A stretch of 64,000 bases of DNA from Streptomyces solicavernae (GTDB taxonomy: Bacteria; Actinomycetota; Actinomycetes; Streptomycetales; Streptomycetaceae). Below the pieces are notes generated by a model. The model did not search any database, was not told the origin of the DNA, and saw only the letters and a list, made by a program, of their open reading frames with translations. The stretch lies in NCBI RefSeq assembly GCF_029968095.1, contig NZ_JASCIR010000001.1, positions 434,001 to 498,000 of the forward strand, read 5' to 3'. A program made the position numbers and the translations under genes. Numbering within the stretch: the stretch's first letter is position 1; each line of letters begins with the position of its first letter. Below are positions 15,808 through 24,003 of this stretch, piece after piece.

Positions 15808-18213
15808 ATGCGAAACCGCTGGAGACGGCTCGTACTGATCGGCACCGCGCTGTTATCCGTGGCGGCCGCCGCGTCCCCCGCCCCCGCGGAGACCGGGGGC
15901 GCGCCGGAGCGGGCCTCGGGCCGCGGGCTTTCGGCGACGATCCGGTACACCGAGTACGGGATCCCGCACATCGTCGCGAAGGACTACGCGAACCTCGGCT
16001 TCGGCACCGGGTGGGCGCAGGCGAACGACCAGGTGTGCACGCTCGCCGAGGGGCATGTGACGCTGCGCGGCGAGCGGTCGAAGTACTTCGGCGCCGACGC
16101 GAAGCCCGACCGGTCGCTGTCGTCCGCGTCCACGAACCTCTCCAGCGACCTGTTCTTCCGCGGCGTACGGGACGCCAGGACCGTGGAGAAGCTGCTCGAC
16201 GAGCCGGCGCCGGTCGGGCCGAGCCGGGACGTACGGGAGTTGATGCGGGGGTACGCGGCGGGCTACAACGCCTGGCTGGAGCAGAACCGCATCACGGACC
16301 CGGCGTGCAAGGACGCCGAATGGGTGCGGCCGATCACCTCCCTGGACGTGGCCCGGCGCAGCTTCGCGCTCGCCGTGCTCGGCGGTCAGGGGCGGGCGGC
16401 CGACGCGATCGTCTCGGCTCGGCCGCCGACGCCGGGAACCTCGCCCGAAACGCCCGACCCGGACCAAGTCGCCGAAGCAGCCCGTGAGTTGTTCTCCGCG
16501 CAGGACGCCGACATGGGTTCCAACGCGGTGGCCTTCGCGGGCTCGACCACGGCGAACGGGCGCGGTCTGCTGCTCGGCAACCCGCACTATCCGTGGCACG
16601 GGGGCCGCAGGTTCTGGCAGTCGCAGCAGACGATCCCGGGGGAGCTGAACGTTTCCGGAGGCTTGTTGCTCGGCTCCACCTCCGTGTCGATCGGGTACAA
16701 CGCGTCCGTGGCGTGGAGCCACACCGTGGCGACGGGCGTGCCGGTGAACCTGCACGAGCTGAAGCTCGACCCGTCCGACCCGACGGCGTACCTCGTGGAC
16801 GGCGAGCGGCACCGCATGAAGAAGCGCACGGTCACCGTCGACACGGAGAACGGCGAGCAGGTCACCCGCACCCAGTGGTGGACGCGCTACGGCCCGGTCG
16901 TCACCTCGCTCGGCGCCGGCCTTCCACTGCCGTGGACGGAGTCGACGGCGTACGCGCTGAACGACCCGAACGCGTCCAACATGCGCATCAGCGACGCCTC
17001 CCTGGCCCTCAACAAGGCGCGCAGCATCAAGGAGGTCAAGGCGGCGCTCGCCCGTACGCAGGGGCTTCCGTGGGTCAACACGATCGCGGCGGACGCGGCG
17101 GGGCACTCGCTGTTCACGCAGTCGCAGGTGCTGCCGCGGATCACGGACGAGCTGGCGGAGCGCTGTTCGACGGCGCTCGGCAGGGCCACGTACCCGAGTG
17201 CGGGGCTCGCGGTGCTCGACGGTTCGCGCACGGAGTGCGAGCTGGGCCAGGACCCGGACGCGCTGCAGCCCGGGGTGTTCGGGCCGAGCCGGATGCCGGT
17301 CCTGGAGGACGCCCCGTACGCCGAGAACTCCAACGACAGCGCCTGGCTGACCAACCTGGACCGGCCGCTCACCGGGTACGAGCGGATCTTCGGCACCGTG
17401 GGCACGCAGCGCTCGATGCGGACGCGGGGCGCCGTCGAGGACGTGGCGGCGATGGCGGACCAGGGCCGCCTGACGGTGCGGGACCTGCAGGAGCAGCAGT
17501 TCGCGAACCGCGTTCCGGCCGGTGACCGGACCGCCGCCGACGTGGCGAAGGCGTGCGCCGCGCTGCCGGGCGGCACGGCAACGGGCAGCGACGGCAGGGA
17601 AGTCGACGTACGGGCGGCGTGTGCGGCGATCGGCGCCTGGGACCGCACGATGAACCTCGACAGCCGGGGCGCGCTGCTCTTCGACCGGTTCTGGCGGAAG
17701 CTCACGGCCGGTGTTCCCGCGGACGAGCGGTGGAAGGTGCCGTTCTCCGCCGCCGACCCGGTGCGCACCCCGCACACCCTCGACACCGCACACGCCGGTT
17801 TCGAGCGCGCGCTCGCGGACGCGGTCGCGGAGCTCGACCGGGCGGGCATCGCGCCGGACGCGCCGCTCTCCGCCCACCAGTCGGTGCGGCGGGCCGGTGA
17901 CCGCATTCCGGTGCACGGCGGCACCGAGTCGCTGGGTGTGTGGAACAAGCTGGAGCCCGCCTGGGACCCGGCCGCCGGGTACACGGAGGTGACGCACGGC
18001 TCCAGCTACATCCAGGCCGTGGGCTTCGACGGCGGCCGCTGTCCGGTGGCCCGCACGCTCCTGACGTACTCCCAGTCCGAGAACCCCGAGTCGCCGCACC
18101 TGAGCGACCAGACCCGGCTGTACGCGCAGAAGCGCTGGGTGACCTCGCGCTTCTGCGAGCGGGACATCCTCGCCTCGCCCGAGCTGAGGGTGGTGAAGGT
18201 GCGGCAGCGGTAG
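15808..18213 (+). CDS. Secreted penicillin/AHL acylase family Ntn-hydrolase
   Basis: An 801-residue precursor with a Sec-type signal (RNRWRRLVLIGTALLSVAAAASPAPA, cut near residue 27). The N-terminal alpha-chain part contains GIPHIVAKDYANLGFGTGWAQANDQ. The autocatalytic serine that becomes the beta-chain N-terminus is in DMGSNAVAFAG, followed by NPHYPWHG, typical of the family. Length and pattern match Streptomyces AhlM (acyl-homoserine lactone acylase) and aculeacin A acylase, which cut the acyl side chain from lactones, penicillins or lipopeptides. It is therefore a likely quorum-quenching or antibiotic-inactivating enzyme outside the cell. I chose ATG 15808 (after TTGGGAG) because it starts the signal peptide. 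A hairpin terminator follows the stop. Confidence 0.85.
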   Translation: MRNRWRRLVLIGTALLSVAAAASPAPAETGGAPERASGRGLSATIRYTEYGIPHIVAKDYANLGFGTGWAQANDQVCTLAEGHVTLRGERSKYFGADAKPDRSLSSASTNLSSDLFFRGVRDARTVEKLLDEPAPVGPSRDVRELMRGYAAGYNAWLEQNRITDPACKDAEWVRPITSLDVARRSFALAVLGGQGRAADAIVSARPPTPGTSPETPDPDQVAEAARELFSAQDADMGSNAVAFAGSTTANGRGLLLGNPHYPWHGGRRFWQSQQTIPGELNVSGGLLLGSTSVSIGYNASVAWSHTVATGVPVNLHELKLDPSDPTAYLVDGERHRMKKRTVTVDTENGEQVTRTQWWTRYGPVVTSLGAGLPLPWTESTAYALNDPNASNMRISDASLALNKARSIKEVKAALARTQGLPWVNTIAADAAGHSLFTQSQVLPRITDELAERCSTALGRATYPSAGLAVLDGSRTECELGQDPDALQPGVFGPSRMPVLEDAPYAENSNDSAWLTNLDRPLTGYERIFGTVGTQRSMRTRGAVEDVAAMADQGRLTVRDLQEQQFANRVPAGDRTAADVAKACAALPGGTATGSDGREVDVRAACAAIGAWDRTMNLDSRGALLFDRFWRKLTAGVPADERWKVPFSAADPVRTPHTLDTAHAGFERALADAVAELDRAGIAPDAPLSAHQSVRRAGDRIPVHGGTESLGVWNKLEPAWDPAAGYTEVTHGSSYIQAVGFDGGRCPVARTLLTYSQSENPESPHLSDQTRLYAQKRWVTSRFCERDILASPELRVVKVRQR

Positions 18214-18244
18214 GCGGGGCGGCGCGTGGCGGTACGCGCGCATC

Positions 18245-18270
18245 GAGGGGGCCGGACATCCGGCCCCCTC
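18245..18270 (+). terminator. Hairpin terminator after the acylase gene
   Basis: Arms 18245-18255 and 18260-18270 form an 11-bp perfect stem with a 4-nt loop, followed by TTCGTATTT. It lies 31 nt past the acylase stop and before the P450 promoter. Confidence 0.75.
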
Positions 18271-18309
18271 TTCGTATTTGGCGCCGCGCATGCGTCAATA
18301 CCGCTCGCT

Positions 18310-18341
18310 ATGGCGCCATACATGTGCCATCATGGCGCCAT
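18310..18341. promoter_or_regulatory. Twin 10-bp palindromes in the P450 promoter
   Basis: The perfect palindrome ATGGCGCCAT occurs at 18310-18319 and again at 18332-18341. The centres are 22 bp apart, two turns of the helix, so a dimeric regulator could bind both on one DNA face. A degenerate third copy (TTGGCGCCGC) is at 18278-18287. The second palindrome ends 34 nt before the P450 start. Confidence 0.55.
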
Positions 18342-18375
18342 CGAGCCGTCCAGTCGTCACCGCACGGAGGACCCC

Positions 18376-19656
18376 ATGACGCACGAGCCCACGACGCACG
18401 AGCCCAAGACCCACGACGAGCCCACGGCCCACGAACCCACGGCCCACGAACCCACGACCGCCCCCGCCGAAGTCACCGCGTTCCCCACCGCCCGCCACAC
18501 CGGCTGCCCCTTCGACCCGCCCGCCGAACTCGCCGCCCTGCGCGAGGAGTCGCCGCTGCGGCGGATGCGCTACCCGGACGGGCACCACGGCTGGCTCGCC
18601 ACCGGGCACGCAGCGGTCCGCGCGATCATGGCGGACCCCCGGTTCAGCGCCCGGTACGAGCTGCTGCACCTGCCGATGCCGGGCTTCGAGGAGGTCGAGA
18701 TTCCCCCGGCCGCCCCCGGCGACTTCACCGGCATGGACGCCCCCGGCCACACCCGCTACCGCCGCCTGCTCACCGGCAGGTTCACGGTCCGCCGGATGCG
18801 TCTGCTCACCGAGCGGGTCGAGGAGCTCACCGCCGAGCACCTGGACGCGATGGCCGCGCAGGGCCCCGGCCTCGACCTGGTGGAGGCCTACGCGCACCCG
18901 GTCCCGGCCCAGATGATCTGCGAGCTGCTCGGCGTCCCGTACGCCGACCGGAAACAGTTCACCGGGCACGTGGCGACGCTCTTCGACCAGCGGGCGGACA
19001 TTGAGGCGAAGGGCGCGGCCTACGGCGCGGTCGAGTCGTACGTGAAGGGCCTGGTCGCCGCCAAGCGGGCGGAGCCGACCGACGACCTGCTGAGCGACCT
19101 GACCGGGACCGACCTCACCGACGAGGAACTGGCCGGTGTGGGCAGCCTGTTGCTCGGCGCCGGGCTCGACACCACCGCCAACATGATCGCCCTCGGCGCG
19201 TTCGCGCTGCTCAGCCACCCCGAGCAGCTCGCCGCGCTGCGCGCCGAACCCGGCCTCGCGGGGCCGGCCGTCGAGGAGCTGCTGCGCTACCTGACGGTGG
19301 CCGACCCGGCGGTGCGCACCGCCCTTGAGGACGTCGAGGTCGACGGCCGGCTGATCCGGGCGGGCGACACGGTCACGCTGTCCTTCCAGGCCGCCAACCG
19401 CGACCCGGCGCGGTTCCCCGGGCCCGACCGGCTCGACCTGCGCCGCGCGGCCACCGGACACGTGGCGTTCGGGCACGGCGCGCACCAGTGCCTCGGGCAG
19501 CAACTGGCCCGCGTCGAGATGCAGATCGCCCTGCCGGCCCTGCTGCGGCGCTTCCCGACGCTGCGTCTCGCCGTCGAACCCTCCGAGGTGCCGCTGCGCG
19601 AGCAGAACAACATCTACGGCGTACGGAGCCTCCCGGTCACCTGGGACCAGACCTGA
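18376..19656 (+). CDS. Cytochrome P450 (bacterial class I)
   Basis: A 426-residue soluble P450. The I-helix oxygen-activation motif reads GAGLDTTANM, the K-helix ExxR is EELLR, and the haem-thiolate cysteine is C372 in FGHGAHQCLGQQLARVEM. The overall look is that of CYP105/CYP107-type monooxygenases. The first 30 residues are a repeat-derived THEPT/AHEPT tail before the folded domain, an oddity produced by a tandem DNA repeat. The start ATG 18376 follows CACGGAGGA. A ferredoxin gene 69 nt downstream is the probable electron donor. The substrate is unknown; it is not next to an obvious biosynthetic cluster. Confidence 0.88.
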   Translation: MTHEPTTHEPKTHDEPTAHEPTAHEPTTAPAEVTAFPTARHTGCPFDPPAELAALREESPLRRMRYPDGHHGWLATGHAAVRAIMADPRFSARYELLHLPMPGFEEVEIPPAAPGDFTGMDAPGHTRYRRLLTGRFTVRRMRLLTERVEELTAEHLDAMAAQGPGLDLVEAYAHPVPAQMICELLGVPYADRKQFTGHVATLFDQRADIEAKGAAYGAVESYVKGLVAAKRAEPTDDLLSDLTGTDLTDEELAGVGSLLLGAGLDTTANMIALGAFALLSHPEQLAALRAEPGLAGPAVEELLRYLTVADPAVRTALEDVEVDGRLIRAGDTVTLSFQAANRDPARFPGPDRLDLRRAATGHVAFGHGAHQCLGQQLARVEMQIALPALLRRFPTLRLAVEPSEVPLREQNNIYGVRSLPVTWDQT

Positions 19657-19661
19657 CCGGG

Positions 19662-19712
19662 CCGCGTACGTGAAGGAGCCGCGTACGCGAAGGAGCCGCG
19701 TACGCGAAGGAG
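19662..19712 (+). repeat. 17-bp tandem repeat, three copies
   Basis: Three head-to-tail copies of CCGCGTACGCGAAGGAG occur at 19662-19678 (one mismatch), 19679-19695 and 19696-19712, filling most of the P450-ferredoxin gap. Each copy contains a GAAGGAG ribosome-site-like core, so the last copies may help ferredoxin translation. Confidence 0.85.
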
Positions 19713-19725
19713 AGGGAGGACGGCC

Positions 19726-19920
19726 GTGGAGATCGGTGTCGATCGGGAGCGGTGCGCCGGGGCCGGCATGTGTGCCCTGACCGCGCCGGAGGTCTTCGAC
19801 CAGGACGAGGAGGACGGACGCGTGCGGCTGCTCACCGCCCGGCCGGTCGACGGGCAGCGCGCCGCGGCCCGGCTGGCGGCGGGGGTCTGCCCGGCGGCGG
19901 CCATCACGCTCGGGGACTGA
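19726..19920 (+). CDS. [3Fe-4S] ferredoxin, P450 partner
   Basis: A 64-residue ferredoxin with three cluster cysteines in the order C-A-G-A-G-M-C near residues 10-16 and C-P-A near residue 55, the pattern of single [3Fe-4S] ferredoxins that feed actinobacterial P450s. The start is a GTG at 19726, 5 nt after GGGAGGA. The gene follows the P450 and is co-directional, so it is the likely redox partner. Its stop codon is embedded in a tandem repeat shared with the tail of the converging antiporter gene. Confidence 0.88.
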   Translation: MEIGVDRERCAGAGMCALTAPEVFDQDEEDGRVRLLTARPVDGQRAAARLAAGVCPAAAITLGD

Positions 19921-19995
19921 CCGCCGGGGAGACGCGCTCAGGGACTGACCGCCGGGGGCACGCGTTTCAAGGACTGATCGCCAGGGACACGAACG
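19913..19995. repeat. About 28-bp imperfect tandem repeat across two convergent gene ends
   Basis: Units beginning GGGACTGACCGCC at 19913 and 19941 and AGGACTGATCGCC at 19970 are spaced 28-29 bp apart. The first contains the ferredoxin stop, and the third encodes (on the minus strand) the last residues of the antiporter, whose stop lies in the second unit. Confidence 0.7.
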
Positions 19996-21067
19996 CGGCG
20001 AACAGCACCAGGTGCAGGCCGCCCTGCAGCAGCGTCGCGCGGCCGGCGACCACGGTCAGGACGCTGACCACGACCGTCAGGAGGAGCATCACCATGTGCG
20101 TCGCACCCAGGCCGAGCAGCAGCGGGCCGTCCATCCAGACGGAGGCGACGGCGATGGCCGGGATGGTCAGGCCGATGCTGGCGATCGCGGAGCCGTGCGC
20201 GAGGTTGAGGCTGATCTGGGTGCGGTCGCGGACGGCCGAGCGGTACGCGGCCAGGGTCTCGGGGAGCAGGACGAGCAGGGCGATGACGACGCCGACGAAC
20301 GCCTGCGGCAGCCCCGCCGCCTCGACGCCGGACTCGATGACCGGCGAGATGCCCTTGGTGTTGCCGACCACCGCGACGAGGGCGACGAGCAGCAGGCCGA
20401 GGCTGAGGTAGGTCTCGCCGTTGGTCGGCGGGTGGGCGATGTCGTCCTCGTCGAGGACCTCGCCGTCGCGGGTGACGGGCAGGAAGTACTCGCGGTGCCG
20501 GACGGTCTGCATCGCCACGAAGAGCCCGTACACCACCACGGAGACGACGGCGGCGAAGGCGAGCTGCGCGCCGGTGAACTCCGGCCCCGGCTTGCCGGTG
20601 GTGAAGGTCGGCAGGACCAGGCTGAGCGTGGCGAGGGTCGTCCAGGTGGCGACGGCGGCGACGGTGCCCTCGGTGTTGAAGGGCGCGACGCCGCCCCGCC
20701 AGGCGCCGACGAGCAGCGCGAGGCCGACGATGCCGTTGCAGGTGATCATCACGGCGGCGAAGACGGTGTCGCGGGCCAGCGAGGACGTCTTGGCGCCGCC
20801 GTCGGCCATCAGGGTGACGATGAGGGCCACTTCGATGACGGTCACCGCGACCGCCAGCACCAGCGACCCGAAGGGCTCGCCCACCTTGTGCGCGACGACC
20901 TCGGCATGATGCACGGCGCACAGCACCGCGCCCGCGAGGAACAGCGCGACGACCACCACCACGGGCCCCGGCAGATCGCGCCCCCAGGTCAGCGCGAGCA
21001 GGACGACGGCGAGCAGCGGCACCACGACGGTACCGACCTTGGTGAGCGGACCCGGATGCGAAGCCAT
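19967..21067 (-). CDS. Calcium/proton antiporter (CaCA family, ChaA/Cax type)
   Basis: A 366-residue integral membrane protein with about eleven hydrophobic segments. It has the duplicated alpha-repeat architecture of cation/Ca2+ exchangers: the first acidic motif is in EPFGSLVLAVAVTVIEVALI (about residues 63-82) and the second in LLPETLAAYRSAVRDRTQIS followed by NLAHGSAIASIGLTIPAIA. The central hydrophilic loop (DGEVLDEDDIAHPP) separates the halves. It would export Ca2+ (or Na+/K+ as in ChaA) in exchange for protons. It is transcribed alone and converges on the ferredoxin gene. The start ATG at 21067 is the only good choice. Confidence 0.87.
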   Translation of the reverse strand: MASHPGPLTKVGTVVVPLLAVVLLALTWGRDLPGPVVVVVALFLAGAVLCAVHHAEVVAHKVGEPFGSLVLAVAVTVIEVALIVTLMADGGAKTSSLARDTVFAAVMITCNGIVGLALLVGAWRGGVAPFNTEGTVAAVATWTTLATLSLVLPTFTTGKPGPEFTGAQLAFAAVVSVVVYGLFVAMQTVRHREYFLPVTRDGEVLDEDDIAHPPTNGETYLSLGLLLVALVAVVGNTKGISPVIESGVEAAGLPQAFVGVVIALLVLLPETLAAYRSAVRDRTQISLNLAHGSAIASIGLTIPAIAVASVWMDGPLLLGLGATHMVMLLLTVVVSVLTVVAGRATLLQGGLHLVLFAAFVSLAISP

Positions 21068-21126
21068 GGCCCCACGCTCTCAGCCCCCGACCCCCTCCGC
21101 CGCCCGAACCCGGCCGGTGTACCAGG

Positions 21127-22677
21127 TCAGAGGGCCCGCTCCCGCCCCTCCCAGTACGGTGCGCGCAGCCGGCGCTTGTAGAGCTTGCCGTTGGGGTCGC
21201 GGGGCATGGCGGTGATGAAGTCGACGGACTTCGGCCGCTTGTAGCCGGCGAGGCGCTGTGCGCAGTGGGCGAGGATGTCGGCGGCCAGCGCGTCCCCGGC
21301 GCGGTGGCTCTCGGCGACTTCGACGACGGCCTTGACCTCCTCGCCCCAGTCGTCGTGCGGGATGCCGAACGCGGCGGCGTCGGCGACGGCGGGGTGGGAG
21401 AGCAGCACCGACTCGATCTCCGCCGGGTAGATGTTGACGCCCCCGGAGATGATCATGTCGATCTTGCGGTCGCGCAGGAACAGATAGCCGTCCTCGTCAA
21501 GCACCCCGAGATCGCCCACGGTGAAGAAGTCCCCGATGCGGTTCTGCCGGGTCTTGCCCTCGTCCCTGTGGTACGCGAAGCCGCCGGTCGCCATCTTCAT
21601 GTAGACGGTGCCGAGTTCGCCGGGCGGCAGCCGGTTGCCGTCGTCGTCGAAGACGGCGAGCTCGCTGATCGGCCATGCCTTGCCGACGGTGCCGGGCTTC
21701 TTCAGCCAGTCCTCGGCGGTGGCGAACGCGCCGCCGCCCTCGCTGGCCGCGTAGTACTCCTCGACGCAGCTCCCCCACCAGTCGATCATCGCCCGCTTCA
21801 CATGGTCCGGGCAGGGCGCGGCGCCGTGGATGGCGTGCCGCATCGAGGACACGTCGTAGCGGTCCTTCGTCTCCTGCGGCAGCGCGAGGAGGCGGTGGAA
21901 CTGGGTGGGGACCATGTGGGTGTGCGTGCAGGCGTGCCGGTCGATGAGGCGCAGCATCTCCTCGGGCGTCCACTTGTCCATCAGGACCAGCGGGTGCCCG
22001 ATGTGCAGCGACGCGCCCGCGAACTGCAGCACGGCCGTGTGGTACAGCGGCGAGCAGACCAGGTGCACATTGCCGTCGAAGGGCTGGACGCCGAAGATGC
22101 CGAGGAACCCGCCGAGGTACGACTCCTCGGGGAGCTTCCCGGACAGCGGGCGTCGGATGCCCCGGGGGCGGCCCGTGGTGCCGGAGGTGTAGTTCATGAC
22201 CCAGCCGAGGGTCCGGTCGGCGGGCGCGGACTCGGGCTGTCCGTCGAGGAGTTGACCGTACGGCCGGAATCCCGCGACCTCTCCTACCGCGTACCGCTGT
22301 GCCGCGGGGAGCTTCGCCTCGTCGGCGGCGGCGCGGGCGGCCTCGGCGAAGCGCTCGTGGGCGATGAGGACCTTGGCGCCGGAGTCGGAGACGATCCAGG
22401 CGATCTCGGGGCCGACGAGGTGGTGGTTGACGGGGACCAGGTAGAGGCCGGCCTGGGCGGCGGCGAGGTAGGCGGTGAGGAACTCCACGCCGTTGGGGAG
22501 GACTGCGGCGAAGGCGTCGCCGCGTTCGAGGCCGGCTGCGCGGAGGCCGTGGACGAGTTGGTTGGTCGCGGCGTGCAGGCGGGCCGCGGACCATGTTTCG
22601 CCGTCGGGCGCGATCAGGACGTGCCGGTCGGGGTCGGCCTGGGCCTGCGCCCAGAAGCCGTTGGGGTGGTCGGGCAT
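21127..22677 (-). CDS. Acyl-CoA synthetase (FadD4-like, ANL superfamily)
   Basis: A 516-residue adenylating enzyme. Motifs are MNYTSGTTGRPRGIRRPLSG (P-loop with an Arg where Lys is commoner), EYYAASEGGG, the hinge FFTVGDLGVLDEDGYLFLRDRKIDMIISGGVNIYPAE, and catalytic lysine in RDPNGKLYKRRLR. The RPRGIRR variant is characteristic of the mycobacterial FadD4-type group. I prefer the ATG at 22677, since GAAGGG sits 9 nt before it but directly abuts the alternative ATG at 22686. It lies downstream of the nitronate monooxygenase gene on the same strand with a 112-bp gap containing a dispersed repeat, and both may be read from the promoter at about 23940. Confidence 0.83.
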   Translation of the reverse strand: MPDHPNGFWAQAQADPDRHVLIAPDGETWSAARLHAATNQLVHGLRAAGLERGDAFAAVLPNGVEFLTAYLAAAQAGLYLVPVNHHLVGPEIAWIVSDSGAKVLIAHERFAEAARAAADEAKLPAAQRYAVGEVAGFRPYGQLLDGQPESAPADRTLGWVMNYTSGTTGRPRGIRRPLSGKLPEESYLGGFLGIFGVQPFDGNVHLVCSPLYHTAVLQFAGASLHIGHPLVLMDKWTPEEMLRLIDRHACTHTHMVPTQFHRLLALPQETKDRYDVSSMRHAIHGAAPCPDHVKRAMIDWWGSCVEEYYAASEGGGAFATAEDWLKKPGTVGKAWPISELAVFDDDGNRLPPGELGTVYMKMATGGFAYHRDEGKTRQNRIGDFFTVGDLGVLDEDGYLFLRDRKIDMIISGGVNIYPAEIESVLLSHPAVADAAAFGIPHDDWGEEVKAVVEVAESHRAGDALAADILAHCAQRLAGYKRPKSVDFITAMPRDPNGKLYKRRLRAPYWEGRERAL

Positions 22678-22726
22678 GTGCGGCATCCCTTCTGCGGAGT
22701 TCAGTTCCTGGCCGGGTGCGGGTTTC

Positions 22727-22760
22727 GTCGTGGTCGCTCGCGCAGTTCCCCGCGCCCCTG
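22727..22760. repeat. Dispersed intergenic repeat, copy 2
   Basis: This stretch (core TCGCGCAGTTCCCCGCGCCC) is nearly the same as 2880-2912 and occupies the gap between the acyl-CoA synthetase and nitronate monooxygenase genes. Such short GC elements are scattered between genes in Streptomyces chromosomes; I see no function here. Confidence 0.7.
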
Positions 22761-22798
22761 GATGGGCACTTCGTGCGCCGTCCCCGACGCCCCTCAGG

Positions 22799-23899
22799 TC
22801 ATCGGCCGGCCATCCGATTCACGCGGTCGATCGCCCGCTCGAACCCCCGGGTCAGCTCGTCGAAGACACCCCGCACACTCCGCTCGGCGTTCATCCGCCC
22901 CACGATCTGCCCCACCGGCGTGCCCAGCAACGCGTCCACCTCGTACTTCTGGATACGGGACACCGCCTCCGCGACGAGCAGGCCCTGCAAGGGCATGGGC
23001 AAGGGGCCGGGGCCCGCCGGGTCGTCCCAGGCGTCGGTCCACTCGGTGCGGAGCTGGCGCGCGGGCTTGCCGGTGAGGGCGCGGGAGCGGACCGTGTCGG
23101 ACGACGTGGCCGCGAGGAGTTTCTCGGTGAGCTTGCGGGAGTGCAGCTCGGCCTCGGTGGTGGTGAGCCAGATGGAGCCCGTCCACACGCCCTGCGCGCC
23201 CAACGCCAGTGCGGCGGCGATCTGTTCGCCGCTGCCGATGCCGCCCGCGGCGAGCACGGGGAGCGGGGCGACCGCCTCGACCGCGTCGGGCGTGAGGACC
23301 ATGGAGGCGATCTCGCCGGTGTGGCCGCCCGCCTCGTAACCCTGCGCGACGACGATGTCGATCCCGGCGTCGGCGTGCTTGCGGGCGTGCCGGGCGCTGC
23401 CCGCGAGGGCGGCGACGAGGATGTCGTGGGCGTGGGCGCGCTCGATGACGTCGGCGGGCGGTGAGCCGAGGGCGTTGGCGAGGAGCTTGATCGGGTAGTC
23501 GAAGGCGACGTCGAGCTGGCTGCGGGCGACCTGTTCCATCCAGCCGGTGATGCGCCAGCCGGAGGCCTCCCCTTCGGGGAGTTCGGGTACCCCGTGCTCG
23601 GCGAGGGTGGCCTCGACGAACTCCCGGTGCCCGGCCGGGATCATCGCCTCGACGTCCGCCTCCGTGACACCTTCGACCTTCTTGGCGGGCATCACCACGT
23701 CGAGGCCGTAGGGCTTGCCGTCGGTGTGCGCGTGCAGCCAGTCGAGGTCGCGTTTGAGGTCGTCGGGGGCGGTGTAGCGGACCGCTCCGAGCACGCCGAA
23801 ACCGCCGGCCCGGCTGATGGCGGCGGCCACGGCGGGGAAGGGCGTGAAGCCGAAGACGGCGTGCTCGACTCCGAGTTTCTTGCTCAGCTCCGTCTGCAT
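22799..23899 (-). CDS. Nitronate monooxygenase / NAD(P)H-dependent flavin oxidoreductase
   Basis: A 366-residue TIM-barrel flavoprotein. It opens with the usual FGFTPFPAVAAAISRAGGFGVLGA, carries VAQGYEAGGHTGEIASMVLTP (the histidine-bearing loop of the family) and the FMN-phosphate motif PVLAAGGIGSGEQIAAALALGAQGVWTGS. Family members oxidise nitronates or act as enoyl-ACP/flavin reductases, so the substrate is uncertain. Its start ATG at 23899 has only a weak ribosome site. A TTTCTGA-N7-TCAGATT palindrome 41 nt upstream is shared with the FadD19-like promoter. The downstream acyl-CoA synthetase suggests a role in lipid or acyl-CoA metabolism. Confidence 0.83.
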   Translation of the reverse strand: MQTELSKKLGVEHAVFGFTPFPAVAAAISRAGGFGVLGAVRYTAPDDLKRDLDWLHAHTDGKPYGLDVVMPAKKVEGVTEADVEAMIPAGHREFVEATLAEHGVPELPEGEASGWRITGWMEQVARSQLDVAFDYPIKLLANALGSPPADVIERAHAHDILVAALAGSARHARKHADAGIDIVVAQGYEAGGHTGEIASMVLTPDAVEAVAPLPVLAAGGIGSGEQIAAALALGAQGVWTGSIWLTTTEAELHSRKLTEKLLAATSSDTVRSRALTGKPARQLRTEWTDAWDDPAGPGPLPMPLQGLLVAEAVSRIQKYEVDALLGTPVGQIVGRMNAERSVRGVFDELTRGFERAIDRVNRMAGR

Positions 23900-23939
23900 G
23901 GGCGCAGGATGCCGCAGCGCGTCGGCCGACGGAAGAGAT

Positions 23940-23960
23940 TTTCTGATGCAGCGTCAGATT
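23940..23960. promoter_or_regulatory. TTTCTGA-N7-TCAGATT palindrome upstream of the nitronate monooxygenase gene
   Basis: TCTGA (23942-23946) is inverted as TCAGA (23954-23958). The 14 fixed positions and spacing are identical to the element at 9827-9847. It is located 41-61 nt upstream of the start at 23899, the right place for a repressor site. Confidence 0.5.
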
Positions 23961-24003
23961 GTTTGGAGGGGGCGGCCGGGCGGGCAGCCCCCTCCACCGC
24001 GCT

